From positions 1-62,090 of the forward strand of contig JANYJX010000113.1 of NCBI GenBank assembly GCA_025358355.1: a DNA stretch of 62,090 nucleotides, read 5' to 3'. The DNA comes from Actinomycetes bacterium. GTDB lineage: Bacteria; Actinomycetota; Thermoleophilia; Gaiellales; Gaiellaceae. Numbering within the stretch: the first letter of the stretch is position 1; each line of letters begins with the position of its first letter. Under the pieces are notes generated by a model, which was given only the letters and a program-made list of their open reading frames with translations, was not told where the DNA came from and searched no databases. Both the position numbers and the translations under genes were made by a program. Below are positions 49,322 through 57,487 of the stretch, in pieces.

Positions 49322-50761
49322 CTACGACCGAGCGACGAGAGCGCGTAGTCGCTGTCGCTCGGCCGGCAGATAGAAACCGGCGACCGCCAGAGCGATCGGG
49401 TAGCAGACGACGAGTGCCGCTGACAGCGCGAGACCTGTTCCTGCGAGCTTCCCGACGACGACGAGCGCGACGCCGACGCCGGCGGCTGTCACGACGCGTC
49501 GCCACTGATACGGCACCGGGTAGACCTGCTGCGCCCACCACGTCATCCCGAGGAACATCACGACGTAGGCGGCGACAGTTGCGATCGCGGCGCCCATCAT
49601 TCCCTGCGACGGGATCAGCGCAAAGCAGAGCCCGATGTTCACGATCGCAGCGAGCCCGCTCACGACCCAGTTGAACTGCGTGCGCCTGGCGCGGCCGACG
49701 CCGATCGCGATCACGATGTAGCCCGCGAACGCCACCGTCGAGAAGGCGAGCGGCCCGACCACCCGCGAGGCGCTAGCGAACTTCGGCGCCGAGAGCCAGT
49801 GGACAAGCCACGGCGAGAGCAGCGCGAGGGCGGTCGCCACCCAGGTCGAAAGAAGCACGAGATACGTGAGAACGAAACCGTACGTGCTCTTGGCCTCGTC
49901 TTCGCTGTCGATCGAGTAGGCGAACGCCGGCCACGCGGTGCGGAAGGCCGTGAGCAGCAGGATCATCGCCGACGCGATCTTCACTCCAACCGAATAGAGG
50001 CCGACCTCTGAGGTGTCGACGAGCTTGCTGAGGATGAAGCGGTCGGCGAAGTTCGTCACCCAGAGGAACAGCGCCGACGGCACGAGCGGCATCCCGAAGC
50101 GGTTCATCGCACGGAACAGCCCGCGGTTGAACTCGAGCCCGAGCTGCTCTCGCCGGTAGCCGAGCAAGGCCAGATACACAGCCAGCGTCCCGATGAAGTT
50201 GCCGACGACGACGCCCATCGGCCCCTTGTGCAGCGAGACGACGAGCACGAGTGTCGCGCCCACTGTGATCAGGATGTTCGCGAGGCTCGCGAGCACAAAC
50301 GCGGTCGAGCGCTCCTCGACGCGGAAGAGCGAGGTGAGCTGCTCGAAGTTCATCTGCGCCCAGAGCCCGACGAACGCGGCCCGGACGAGGTTCGCTCCGT
50401 TCTCGTCGTTGAGGAGGAGTCGCGAGATCTGCGGGGCGAGGATGACGCCGACGATGAGCCCTGAGGTGGCCATCGTCATCGTGAACCAGAACGAGGTGCG
50501 CAGGACTGTGGTGCGCCGCGCCGGATCGGGCGAGTCGAAGTAGAAGCGGAAAAACGCGTTCGAGATCCCGAAGCGCAACAGGATCGTGAGCACTGCCATC
50601 GCCGCGATGAGGATCTCGACCTCGCCGTAGTCGCTCGTGCTCAGGTAGTGCGTGTAGAGCGGGAGGAGCAGGACGGCGAGCACGCGCGACACGAGCCCGC
50701 CGAGCCCGTAGACCACCGAGTGCCTGCCGAGCCGCTTCAGCTGGGGGCCGAGCGCTGACAT
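49322..50761 (-). CDS. Polysaccharide flippase (Wzx/MurJ-like, oligosaccharide flippase family)
   Basis: 479 residues, about fourteen membrane helices. The N-terminus GRHSVVYGLGGLVSRVLAVL and the repeated VPSALFLWVTNFADRFIL and AFSTVAFAGYIVIAIGVGR segments are typical of the MOP superfamily. It moves lipid-linked oligosaccharides across the membrane. Its start directly abuts the stop of the glycosyltransferase gene, so the two are co-transcribed. Confidence 0.9.
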   Translation of the reverse strand: MSALGPQLKRLGRHSVVYGLGGLVSRVLAVLLLPLYTHYLSTSDYGEVEILIAAMAVLTILLRFGISNAFFRFYFDSPDPARRTTVLRTSFWFTMTMATSGLIVGVILAPQISRLLLNDENGANLVRAAFVGLWAQMNFEQLTSLFRVEERSTAFVLASLANILITVGATLVLVVSLHKGPMGVVVGNFIGTLAVYLALLGYRREQLGLEFNRGLFRAMNRFGMPLVPSALFLWVTNFADRFILSKLVDTSEVGLYSVGVKIASAMILLLTAFRTAWPAFAYSIDSEDEAKSTYGFVLTYLVLLSTWVATALALLSPWLVHWLSAPKFASASRVVGPLAFSTVAFAGYIVIAIGVGRARRTQFNWVVSGLAAIVNIGLCFALIPSQGMMGAAIATVAAYVVMFLGMTWWAQQVYPVPYQWRRVVTAAGVGVALVVVGKLAGTGLALSAALVVCYPIALAVAGFYLPAERQRLRALVARS

Positions 50762-51724
50762 CTACAGCCGAGCGTAGACGTCGAGCAGGCGATCCGCGAT
50801 CTGCTCCATGTCGTGCACGCGCTCGACGTACGCGCGCGCGGCGGCGCCGATGCGGCGGCGCCTGGCGGCGTCGGCGACGAGCGGGCGCAGTGTCTCGCGC
50901 AGTGTCTCGGCCGTCGCGGACACGATCGGAACCTGTGTGCCGAATGCCTCCTCGGTGCGTCGAACCGCCTCGGCGTGGAGGAACGTGACGACCGGCTTTC
51001 CAAGCGCCATGCACTCGATCGCGAACAGGCCGTACCAGCCGGCGTTCAGCTGGTCGACGACGATGTCGGCGTCGCGGTACAGCTTGAACGCCTCGTCGTG
51101 GTGGAGGCCTTCGACGATCTGCAGGTCGGCGTCGAGCCCTTCGCACGCGGCGATCACGTGCTCGGTTCCTTTCTTTGAGCGAGACGAAGGCGCGTGCAGG
51201 ATCACTGGCCGCGCGCGATCCGGCGGCGGCGGTGCGGGCTCGATCCGCGTGAGGTCGATCCCGGGCGGGATGACGTGCGCCTCCGGCACCCAGCGGATCG
51301 CGTCGTAGCTGCCAACGATCTCGGCGCTGGCCTTCTTGCCATACGTCAGTTCAGTGGGAGTCTTCCCCCTGATATCAGAGCCGAGGTAGTGGAAGACCGA
51401 CTTCTTCCGGAACGCGGCGAGGATCGGGAACTGCACGGAACGCGGCACGAGCGTGAGGCCGAAGTAGAAGTGGAACACGTCGGTGCGCTGGAGCAGCCGG
51501 GCGAGTGCGGCCCACTGTGTTACTTGTCGCCGAGCGAGTCCGCCATGCCGGCCGAGCGACACATCGGCTTCCGGGTGGAGGACGCCGCGTTCGAAGACTA
51601 CGAGCTGCGCGTCGACGCCGCGTCGGCGCAGCGCCTGCACGTTCGTCCACGGGATTCCCGCTGTGTTGACCGGGCAGTGGACGACCCGCAGCGGACTGGT
51701 TCGCTCGGCGCGGGGTTCGGTCAC
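50762..51724 (-). CDS. Glycosyltransferase, GT4-like
   Basis: 320 residues from the GTG chosen here; an in-frame GTG 14 codons upstream lies within direct repeats and is less likely. GT-B fold marks: VVHCPVNTAGIPW at the N-terminus, VIPPGIDLTRI near 155, ILHAPSSRSKKGTEHVIAA near 175, and the nucleotide-sugar end YGLFAIECMALGKPVVTF near 238. It probably adds a sugar to the lipid-linked glycan that the adjoining flippase exports. Confidence 0.82.
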   Translation of the reverse strand: MTEPRAERTSPLRVVHCPVNTAGIPWTNVQALRRRGVDAQLVVFERGVLHPEADVSLGRHGGLARRQVTQWAALARLLQRTDVFHFYFGLTLVPRSVQFPILAAFRKKSVFHYLGSDIRGKTPTELTYGKKASAEIVGSYDAIRWVPEAHVIPPGIDLTRIEPAPPPPDRARPVILHAPSSRSKKGTEHVIAACEGLDADLQIVEGLHHDEAFKLYRDADIVVDQLNAGWYGLFAIECMALGKPVVTFLHAEAVRRTEEAFGTQVPIVSATAETLRETLRPLVADAARRRRIGAAARAYVERVHDMEQIADRLLDVYARL

Positions 51725-51748
51725 TGCGTCACGCGGCGAGTCTGACAA

Positions 51749-51770
51749 TTGGCACAAAATCGGCACAAAG
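51749..51770 (-). promoter_or_regulatory. Direct repeats upstream of the glycosyltransferase-flippase-ctaG operon
   Basis: On the minus strand TTTGTGCC-GAT-TTTGTGCC is an 8-bp direct repeat about 25-46 bases before the chosen start. It could be a tandem activator or repressor site. Confidence 0.4.
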
Positions 51771-51883
51771 AGGTGGCATTTCGCACGCTATTCTCGCTCC
51801 CCCGTGGGTGGGCGGGGGTTTGGGATGGGACTAATATGAGGAGACGCGCGGCCCACAGCCTCAGCCCGCTCGGGACCCGCGGC

Positions 51884-52915
51884 TCAGGCGTCCCACTCGA
51901 CCTGGTCGAAGTAGCGCAGCGCCGTCCGTCCCGGCCGCACGCGCTCGCGCAGCGCGATCAGCTCGTCGGCCGTGATCTCGCCGAGCGCGCGCTTCACGCC
52001 GAGGTAGGGCAGGTTGAGATCTTCCTGGTAGACGACCGTCGAGATGCGCGGGTTGATCTCGATCACGTGCTCGCCGACGAGCTGGATGTTGAAGAAGTGC
52101 TCGATCTCGAACTCGGCGACGATCCGGTCAGCGACCTCCATCAGGCCGGCGTTTTCGAGTGTCTCGAAGTACATAGCGAGCCCTGCGCGCATCGCCTCGC
52201 GCGTCTTCGGGTGGCCGAGGATCACGCGTTGCCCGTCGGCGATTCCGTCGATCGTGCGCTCACCGCCGGTCGCGAGCTCCATCACGAGCAGGTCGGCGCC
52301 GTCCTCCGGGAGCAGTTCGACGGCCTCTTCGAGCCGCATCGCCACAGCGCCCGGTCGTTCGTAGAGCAGTTGGTGCGCGCGATCGACGGTTGGATCGAGC
52401 ACGCGGAAGCCGCGCGAGCCGGACGAGAACACAGGCTTGAAGCAGACCGGCTTGTCGGGGTAGCCGAGCTCGTAGGCTGCGGCTTCAACCTCGCGGGCGC
52501 CGGTCACTCGCCGAAACGCGGGCGCTGGGACGCCGATCCGGTGCAGCAGCTCGTAAGTCTCGGCCTTGTCGTTCGAGCGATGGATCGTGTCGGGGCTCGA
52601 GACGAGCACGGGAACCGGAAACGTCTCGCGGTGCGCGGCCAGCCCTTCGAGGTCGAACGACGACTGCGGCAGGACGGCGTCAACGTGCTCCTGTTCGACG
52701 ATCGCGCGGATGGCGTCCGGAAACGCTGGATCCCCGCCCGCGGGGACGAGGTGGAACGCGTCGCAGAGGTGGCGGCCGATCGCGCGCTCGGACATGTCCG
52801 TGCCGACGAGGCGGACGTCGCGCTCGCCGTTGCGTCGCAGCGCTGAGAGAAGCGCGGCGGTCCCCGGGGCGCCGGAGGCGGAAACGAGGATGGTGATCGG
52901 TCTCAGCTCAGCCAC
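51884..52915 (-). CDS. ATP-grasp enzyme (carbamoyl-phosphate-synthase-like)
   Basis: 343 residues from GTG. A Rossmann-like first domain (ILVSASGAPGTAALLSALR) is followed by the ATP-grasp fold, with KPVFSSGSRGFRVLD near 160 and metal-binding FFNIQLVGEHVIEINPRIST near 287. Such enzymes ligate a carboxylate to an amine or thiol; members in surface-polysaccharide clusters are thought to modify sugars or peptides. It is the last gene of a three-gene run with the deacetylase-like protein and a second ATP-grasp gene. Confidence 0.85.
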   Translation of the reverse strand: MAELRPITILVSASGAPGTAALLSALRRNGERDVRLVGTDMSERAIGRHLCDAFHLVPAGGDPAFPDAIRAIVEQEHVDAVLPQSSFDLEGLAAHRETFPVPVLVSSPDTIHRSNDKAETYELLHRIGVPAPAFRRVTGAREVEAAAYELGYPDKPVCFKPVFSSGSRGFRVLDPTVDRAHQLLYERPGAVAMRLEEAVELLPEDGADLLVMELATGGERTIDGIADGQRVILGHPKTREAMRAGLAMYFETLENAGLMEVADRIVAEFEIEHFFNIQLVGEHVIEINPRISTVVYQEDLNLPYLGVKRALGEITADELIALRERVRPGRTALRYFDQVEWDA

Positions 52916-52927
52916 GCGACCAGCTTC

Positions 52928-53572
52928 TCACGAGAGATCGATCCTGTCCTCGTGCAACTGTTGGAGCCGCCGTTCCTTCTCCGCGTCCAGCATTGCGCGC
53001 ATCGTCTGGCCCATCGTCGCGCCGTGGAAGGCCCAGATCTCAGGATGTGTCAGCAGCTGCAGCCAGGGGAACGCGCCGGCGCGTAGCTCGTCGTGCGGGC
53101 AGCCGGAGCGCCAGTGCTGGTTCGAGTCGGAGCGATACGTGGCCGGGTCGAACCACGGCTCCTGCATCACGTTAATCCGGCCGTCGGCGAGCGGTGCGCG
53201 CATGTACTCGGGATCGGGGTTGTGCCAGGACACGACCGGATCGAGGCAGTTGTCCTGCGACGCGTTTGGGTAGACAACGTGCTGCGCGACGCGGTGGCCG
53301 AGCTCGCGTAAGCGGGCGATTGCGGCGACTCCCTCGGTCGAGTCGAGGTTGTAGAAGACCGACTCGGTCATCAAGAAGTACGTCGCGGTCGCGCTGGCGT
53401 CGTGCTCGATCTCGGCCATGCGGAGCGCTGCGTCGAGCGAGAGATCGACGTCGTGGCGCAGGATCACGGTGCCTTGCGCGGGCGCACCTTCGAAATGCGC
53501 GAACCGGTAGCCGCCCGCCTGCGCGGCAGCGATCAGCTCGCCGTAGTGCGCGAGATCGAACGCGCAGCTCAT
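52928..53572 (-). CDS. Polysaccharide-deacetylase-like protein (WbmS-like)
   Basis: 214 residues. LRHDVDLSLDAAL near residues 38-50 matches the metal-binding HDVD motif of NodB/WbmS-type proteins, with YFLMTES as the next strand and LRELGHRVAQHVVYP near 85 supplying further His. It lacks the length of full NodB deacetylases. A hydrolytic or sugar-modifying role in surface glycan assembly is likely. The start overlaps the stop of the upstream ATP-grasp gene by 4 bases. Confidence 0.72.
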   Translation of the reverse strand: MSCAFDLAHYGELIAAAQAGGYRFAHFEGAPAQGTVILRHDVDLSLDAALRMAEIEHDASATATYFLMTESVFYNLDSTEGVAAIARLRELGHRVAQHVVYPNASQDNCLDPVVSWHNPDPEYMRAPLADGRINVMQEPWFDPATYRSDSNQHWRSGCPHDELRAGAFPWLQLLTHPEIWAFHGATMGQTMRAMLDAEKERRLQQLHEDRIDLS

Positions 53573-54780
53573 GCCTCGACCTCGACCTGGAGCAAGCGCG
53601 CGGCTGCTTCGGCGCGGTCCAGCGCAGCCATGTTCGTGTCGGCGATCGCGATCACGTAGCCACGCCGATCGCCGTCGAGTCGCACGGGCCGGATCGTCTC
53701 ACCGACCTGCAGATACGTCGCCGCTTGAACGACTCCCTCGGCAGCAAGCACCGGCTCCAGGCTGCCGATGCGGGTCACACGGCCGGTCGGCAGAGGGCCA
53801 GGTTCGGCGGTGAGGAAGCGGATCGCGAGTGGCTGCGAGAGCTGCGGCCGAGCGATCTCGTCGGGTACCGCCTCGCCAAGCGCGAATCGCAGCGCGAGCT
53901 CGACGAGATCGACTCCTGTCGCGTGACGCACAAGATCCGCCATCTGTCCGCCGGGAATCCGTGCTGCGACCTCAACCACCGCGACCGATCCGTCCGGCGC
54001 CGCAATCAGTTGGGGGAAGGCGATCCCGTTGCGCAAGCCGAGCACCTCGACCGCGCGCTCGGCGACCCGCTCCGACAGCGCGAGCTGGTCGCCATAGGCG
54101 GTTGCGGGGTACACGTGGATCCAGCCGACGCCGAACCCGATCCCCGGCGGGCGCAGGCGATCGGAAAGCGTCAGCACCTCGGCCCGGCCCTCGCGGGCGA
54201 TCACGATCCCGTTCATCTCGGTTCCGTCGACGAAGCCTTCGAGAATGCACTCTTGCTCGGCCGATTCCGCGAGAGCCGCGTGAAGGTGCGCGTCGAGATC
54301 GTCGGAGGAGTTGATTCTGAAGACACCGCGCTGACCGCCCGAGTCGGCCGGTTTCAGCACTGCCGGCACGCCGACTGTCTTCAACGCGAGTCGCCCCTCG
54401 GCTAGCGATCGCACCGCGGCGAACGGCGGCTGCGGAATCCCTTCTTCCGCGAGCGCGCGGCGCATAACGATCTTGTTCCGCATCCGGTGCGCGGTCTCCG
54501 TCCCGATCGACGGCAGGCCGAGTCGCTCGGTCACCGCGGCAACCACGGGGACGGCCCGGTCGGCCGACACCGTGAGCGCGCCGTGTACCGCGTGCCGGCG
54601 CGCCACTTCCGTGACCGCGTCAATGTCGCTGAAGTCAACAGCCTCGGCGATATCCGCCAGCTCGAGCCCCGGCGCAGCGGGGTTGCGATCGACGCCAACG
54701 ACCCGCAGTCCGCGTGCGCGCGCCTGCGCGATCGCCGCGCGCTGATGGCGCCCGGCGCCGACGAAAAGAACGGTCTTCAC
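53569..54780 (-). CDS. ATP-grasp ligase
   Basis: 403 residues from GTG. VLFVGAGRHQRAAIAQARAR starts a PurK/BioC-type first domain; the ATP-grasp domain carries VLKPADSGGQRGVFRI near 140 and VVEVAARIPGGQMADLV near 270, and a C-terminal domain follows (about 300-403). Relatives include carboxylate-amine ligases. It heads the run of two ATP-grasp genes around the deacetylase-like gene and is divergent from the epimerase operon; a TAGCAT lies 9 bases before the start. Confidence 0.85.
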   Translation of the reverse strand: MKTVLFVGAGRHQRAAIAQARARGLRVVGVDRNPAAPGLELADIAEAVDFSDIDAVTEVARRHAVHGALTVSADRAVPVVAAVTERLGLPSIGTETAHRMRNKIVMRRALAEEGIPQPPFAAVRSLAEGRLALKTVGVPAVLKPADSGGQRGVFRINSSDDLDAHLHAALAESAEQECILEGFVDGTEMNGIVIAREGRAEVLTLSDRLRPPGIGFGVGWIHVYPATAYGDQLALSERVAERAVEVLGLRNGIAFPQLIAAPDGSVAVVEVAARIPGGQMADLVRHATGVDLVELALRFALGEAVPDEIARPQLSQPLAIRFLTAEPGPLPTGRVTRIGSLEPVLAAEGVVQAATYLQVGETIRPVRLDGDRRGYVIAIADTNMAALDRAEAAARLLQVEVEA

Positions 54781-54987
54781 TGGTGCGCGATGCTACCCGC
54801 GTCGCACCCGCGCTCTCTGTGGGGCGATTGGCACGAACTTGGCCGTGTTCGTCGCAGACACGTCACAGTTTCCGCGTTACGCTCGTACTGTGGGGAGGAG
54901 GCCGGTGGCCCGGGTAATTGGGTCGCGGGGGACACGTCCGCAAGAGACAGTGGACGAGCCATGCGAAGATCGCCCAACCGCCCCCGC

Positions 54988-54993
54988 TAGACT
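54988..54993 (+). promoter_or_regulatory. Putative -10 hexamer of the epimerase operon
   Basis: TAGACT ends 6 bases before the GTG start. The 219-base divergent gap upstream holds no gene; it includes a TTGGCACGAA near 54828 that recalls the TTGGCACAAA near 51749. Confidence 0.45.
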
Positions 54994-54999
54994 CGCCGC

Positions 55000-55968
55000 G
55001 TGGCCCTGACCGGAAAGCGGATCGTGATCACGGGGGGCGCCGGGTTCATCGGGACGACCCTCGCGAGGCGGCTCGCCGACGACAACGAGATCGTCCTCTT
55101 CGACAACCTCCACCGGGACGCGCTCTCCGGCACCGAGCTCGCATACCGGCCGAATGTCAGGTTCGTAGCGGGCGACGTCCTCGACCTTGCCGCGCTCACC
55201 GAGGTCGCGAAAGGCGCGACACACCTAGTTCACGCCGCAGCGATCGCCGGCGTCGACACCGTCCTCGCGAGCCCTGTCCGCACGATGCGCGTCAACGTGA
55301 TCGGCACCTACAACGCACTCGAAGCCGCGCTCACGACCAGCAACACGCTCGAGCGGGTGATCGAGTTCTCGACAAGCGAGGTCTTCGGCCAGCACGCGTT
55401 CAACGTCGCCGAGGGTCACGTGACGACGATCGGCTCGGTCGGCGAGGCTCGGTGGACGTACGCGGTGTCCAAGCTTGCGGGCGAGCACATGGCGCACGCG
55501 TATCACGACGAGCTCGGCCTACCGATTGTGTCGGTCAGGCCGTTCAACGTGTACGGCCCGGGCCAGATTGGCGGCGGTGCGATCAGGGCCTTCATCGAGG
55601 CGGCGATCGACGACCGACCCCTGACGATCCACGGCGACGGCTCGCAGATCCGCGCGTGGACGTACGTCGACGACATGGTGCGCGGCCTGCTCCTCGCGCT
55701 CGAGCACCCAGCGGCGGTCGGCGAGAGCTTCAACATCGGCAACGCGCGCTCGACGGTCACGATCTTCGACCTCGCGCAGCGGATCAAGCGCATCTCCGGC
55801 GCGTCGGGCGCGATCACGTTCGAGCCGCTGAACTACACCGATGTCGAACTACGCATCCCGAACGTGTCGAAGGCGCGCGAGCTGCTCGGATTCGAAGCCG
55901 AGGTCGAGCTGGACGAGGGCCTCGAGCGGACGATCGCGTGGTACCGCGAGCAGCGCACCTTGTCGTGA
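55000..55968 (+). CDS. NAD-dependent nucleotide-sugar epimerase/dehydratase (extended SDR)
   Basis: 322 residues from GTG. Cofactor motif ITGGAGFIGTTLARRL near 9-24, LVHAAAIAGVDT near 78, EFSTSEVFGQHAF near 127 and the catalytic YAVSK near 152, then RPFNVYGPGQIG and the substrate-binding IHGDGSQIRAWTYVDDM. It is closest in pattern to UDP-glucose 4-epimerase or dTDP-glucose dehydratase relatives. The stop overlaps the GTG of the following aminotransferase gene (GTGA), so both act in one sugar pathway. Confidence 0.9.
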   Translation: MALTGKRIVITGGAGFIGTTLARRLADDNEIVLFDNLHRDALSGTELAYRPNVRFVAGDVLDLAALTEVAKGATHLVHAAAIAGVDTVLASPVRTMRVNVIGTYNALEAALTTSNTLERVIEFSTSEVFGQHAFNVAEGHVTTIGSVGEARWTYAVSKLAGEHMAHAYHDELGLPIVSVRPFNVYGPGQIGGGAIRAFIEAAIDDRPLTIHGDGSQIRAWTYVDDMVRGLLLALEHPAAVGESFNIGNARSTVTIFDLAQRIKRISGASGAITFEPLNYTDVELRIPNVSKARELLGFEAEVELDEGLERTIAWYREQRTLS

Positions 55969-57056
55969 GCGAGCGAGCGGGCGTGAGCGAGCGGATCCGT
56001 CTAGCCCGCCCGGATGTCGGCGCGGCCGAGCTGGCCGCGATCGCCGAGGTTCTCGTCACCGGGCAGCTGACGATGGGCCCGAAGGTGAAGGAGTTCGAGG
56101 CGCTGCTCGCCGGCGCCTGCGAAACCGAGCACGCCGTCGCCGTGTCGTCCGGGACAGCCGCGCTGCACGTCGCCGTCCTCGCGCTCGGCATCGGCCCTGG
56201 CGACGAGGTGATCGTACCTGCCTACACCTTCCCGGCGACCGCGAATGTCGTCGCGCTCGCGGGTGCGCGTCCCGTGCTCGTCGATGTCGATCCGCAGACG
56301 TTCAACCTCGATCTCTCGCTGGTCGCCGACGCGATCACGCCCCGGACGAAGGCTGTGTTGGCCGTGCATCTTTTCGGCCGCCCGCTCGATTGGGACGCGC
56401 TCGAGGCGCTGGTCCCGGCGGGTGTCACGCTCGTCGAGGATGCCGCCGGCGCGCTCGGTGCGCGGTACCGCGGCCGTCCGTGTGGCTCGCTCGGCGCGGC
56501 GGGCTGCCTCTCGTTTCATCCGCGGAAGATCGTGACGACAGGCGACGGCGGTGCTCTCACGACGAACGATGCGCCGCTGGCCGAGCGCGCCCGCACGTTG
56601 CGCAATCACGGCTGGAGCCCATCCGATGGCTACGACGACATGCCCGCGGCGGGCTTCAACTACCGCCTGCCCGATGTTCTGTGTGCGCTCGGCATCCCGC
56701 AGGTCGAGCGGCTGGAGGAGCTGCTCGCGGCGCGCGAGCGAGTGGCGCGCGGCTACGAGGAGCGGCTGTCGGGTTTGGTCGAACTGCCGGCGGCAGCAGA
56801 GGGCGATCGCCATGGCCTGCAGGCGTACGTCGTCCAGCTAGACCGTCGCGACGAAGCGATGGCAGCGCTGCGAGCCGAAGGAATCGAGTGCCAAATCGGC
56901 ACGTACGCCCTGCACCACCTGGGCGCATACAAAGATGGAGGCAACTTCCCGGGAGCAGACAAAGCCTTCGAGCGAGCACTAGCGCTCCCGCTCCACACCG
57001 CTCTGTCGGACGCGGAACTAGACCGAGTCGCCGAGGCCCTTGCCCGCTTTGCGTGA
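55965..57056 (+). CDS. DegT/DnrJ/EryC1 family sugar aminotransferase (second copy)
   Basis: 363 residues from the GTG that overlaps the epimerase stop; the repeated GTGAGCGAGCG offers another in-frame GTG six codons later. PLP fold marks: AVSSGTAALHVAVLAL, VPAYTFPATANVV, VEDAAGALGARYRG and the PLP-lysine stretch LSFHPRKIVTTGDGG near 185. It should aminate a keto sugar nucleotide, probably the product of the coupled SDR. It differs from the copy near 16 kb in the PLP-lysine region (FHPRK versus FFPTK). Confidence 0.9.
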   Translation: MSERAGVSERIRLARPDVGAAELAAIAEVLVTGQLTMGPKVKEFEALLAGACETEHAVAVSSGTAALHVAVLALGIGPGDEVIVPAYTFPATANVVALAGARPVLVDVDPQTFNLDLSLVADAITPRTKAVLAVHLFGRPLDWDALEALVPAGVTLVEDAAGALGARYRGRPCGSLGAAGCLSFHPRKIVTTGDGGALTTNDAPLAERARTLRNHGWSPSDGYDDMPAAGFNYRLPDVLCALGIPQVERLEELLAARERVARGYEERLSGLVELPAAAEGDRHGLQAYVVQLDRRDEAMAALRAEGIECQIGTYALHHLGAYKDGGNFPGADKAFERALALPLHTALSDAELDRVAEALARFA

Positions 57057-57141
57057 GCTCGGAGCGGGCGACTATCTGGGAACAAACCGGCGAGTTGACC
57101 GCCGTCGAATCGAGTTCGCAGCCTCTCTCGGCATCACCGGA

Positions 57142-57417
57142 TCAGCCGCTCACCCATCCCGTCGGATGACCGGTTTGACTACTCGCCTCTACCTCGATTC
57201 CGGCGGGACGAGATCTCGCTTCTCGGCGGCGACGTAAACCCGGATCTATTTTCCGACAATCCTTGTGCTGCGCTGTCCTCGCTTGCGGTGGTGCACAGAT
57301 TGCCGAGCCGACCGACGACGCCTCAACCGCCAACTCAGCCAGGACGACTAGGCGACAGCCACGGCAGTGACCATCGACAAGCGGCGCGTCACACAGCGGG
57401 CATAGTTCTGGTTCCAC
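57142..57417 (-). CDS. Small zinc-ribbon-like ORF, doubtful
   Basis: 91 residues from GTG. The N-terminus ELCPLCDAPLVDGHCRGCRL has two CxxC pairs spaced like a zinc ribbon; the rest looks random and basic. It follows the GmrSD gene on the same strand after a 70-base gap. It may be a real small gene, or the remnant of a larger one. The rest of the 431-base interval between the aminotransferase and GmrSD genes shows nothing recognisable. Confidence 0.35.
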   Translation of the reverse strand: MEPELCPLCDAPLVDGHCRGCRLVVLAELAVEASSVGSAICAPPQARTAQHKDCRKIDPGLRRRREARSRPAGIEVEASSQTGHPTGWVSG

Positions 57418-57487
57418 GTTGTCAAAGATGACGCCAGATAGATCGTCAGATGTCCAGCTGGGGCGTCAGGTGGTGCGAGGAGCCGGG

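Noticed and set aside
55965..55993. Duplicated GTGAGCGAGCG at the start of the second DegT gene
   Set aside because: A short tandem duplication giving two possible GTG starts; too small to be a mobile or regulatory element.
54918..57056. 712-codon plus-strand open frame
   Set aside because: The first about 350 codons are a shadow of the epimerase gene in another frame; the real aminotransferase begins at the GTG at 55965.
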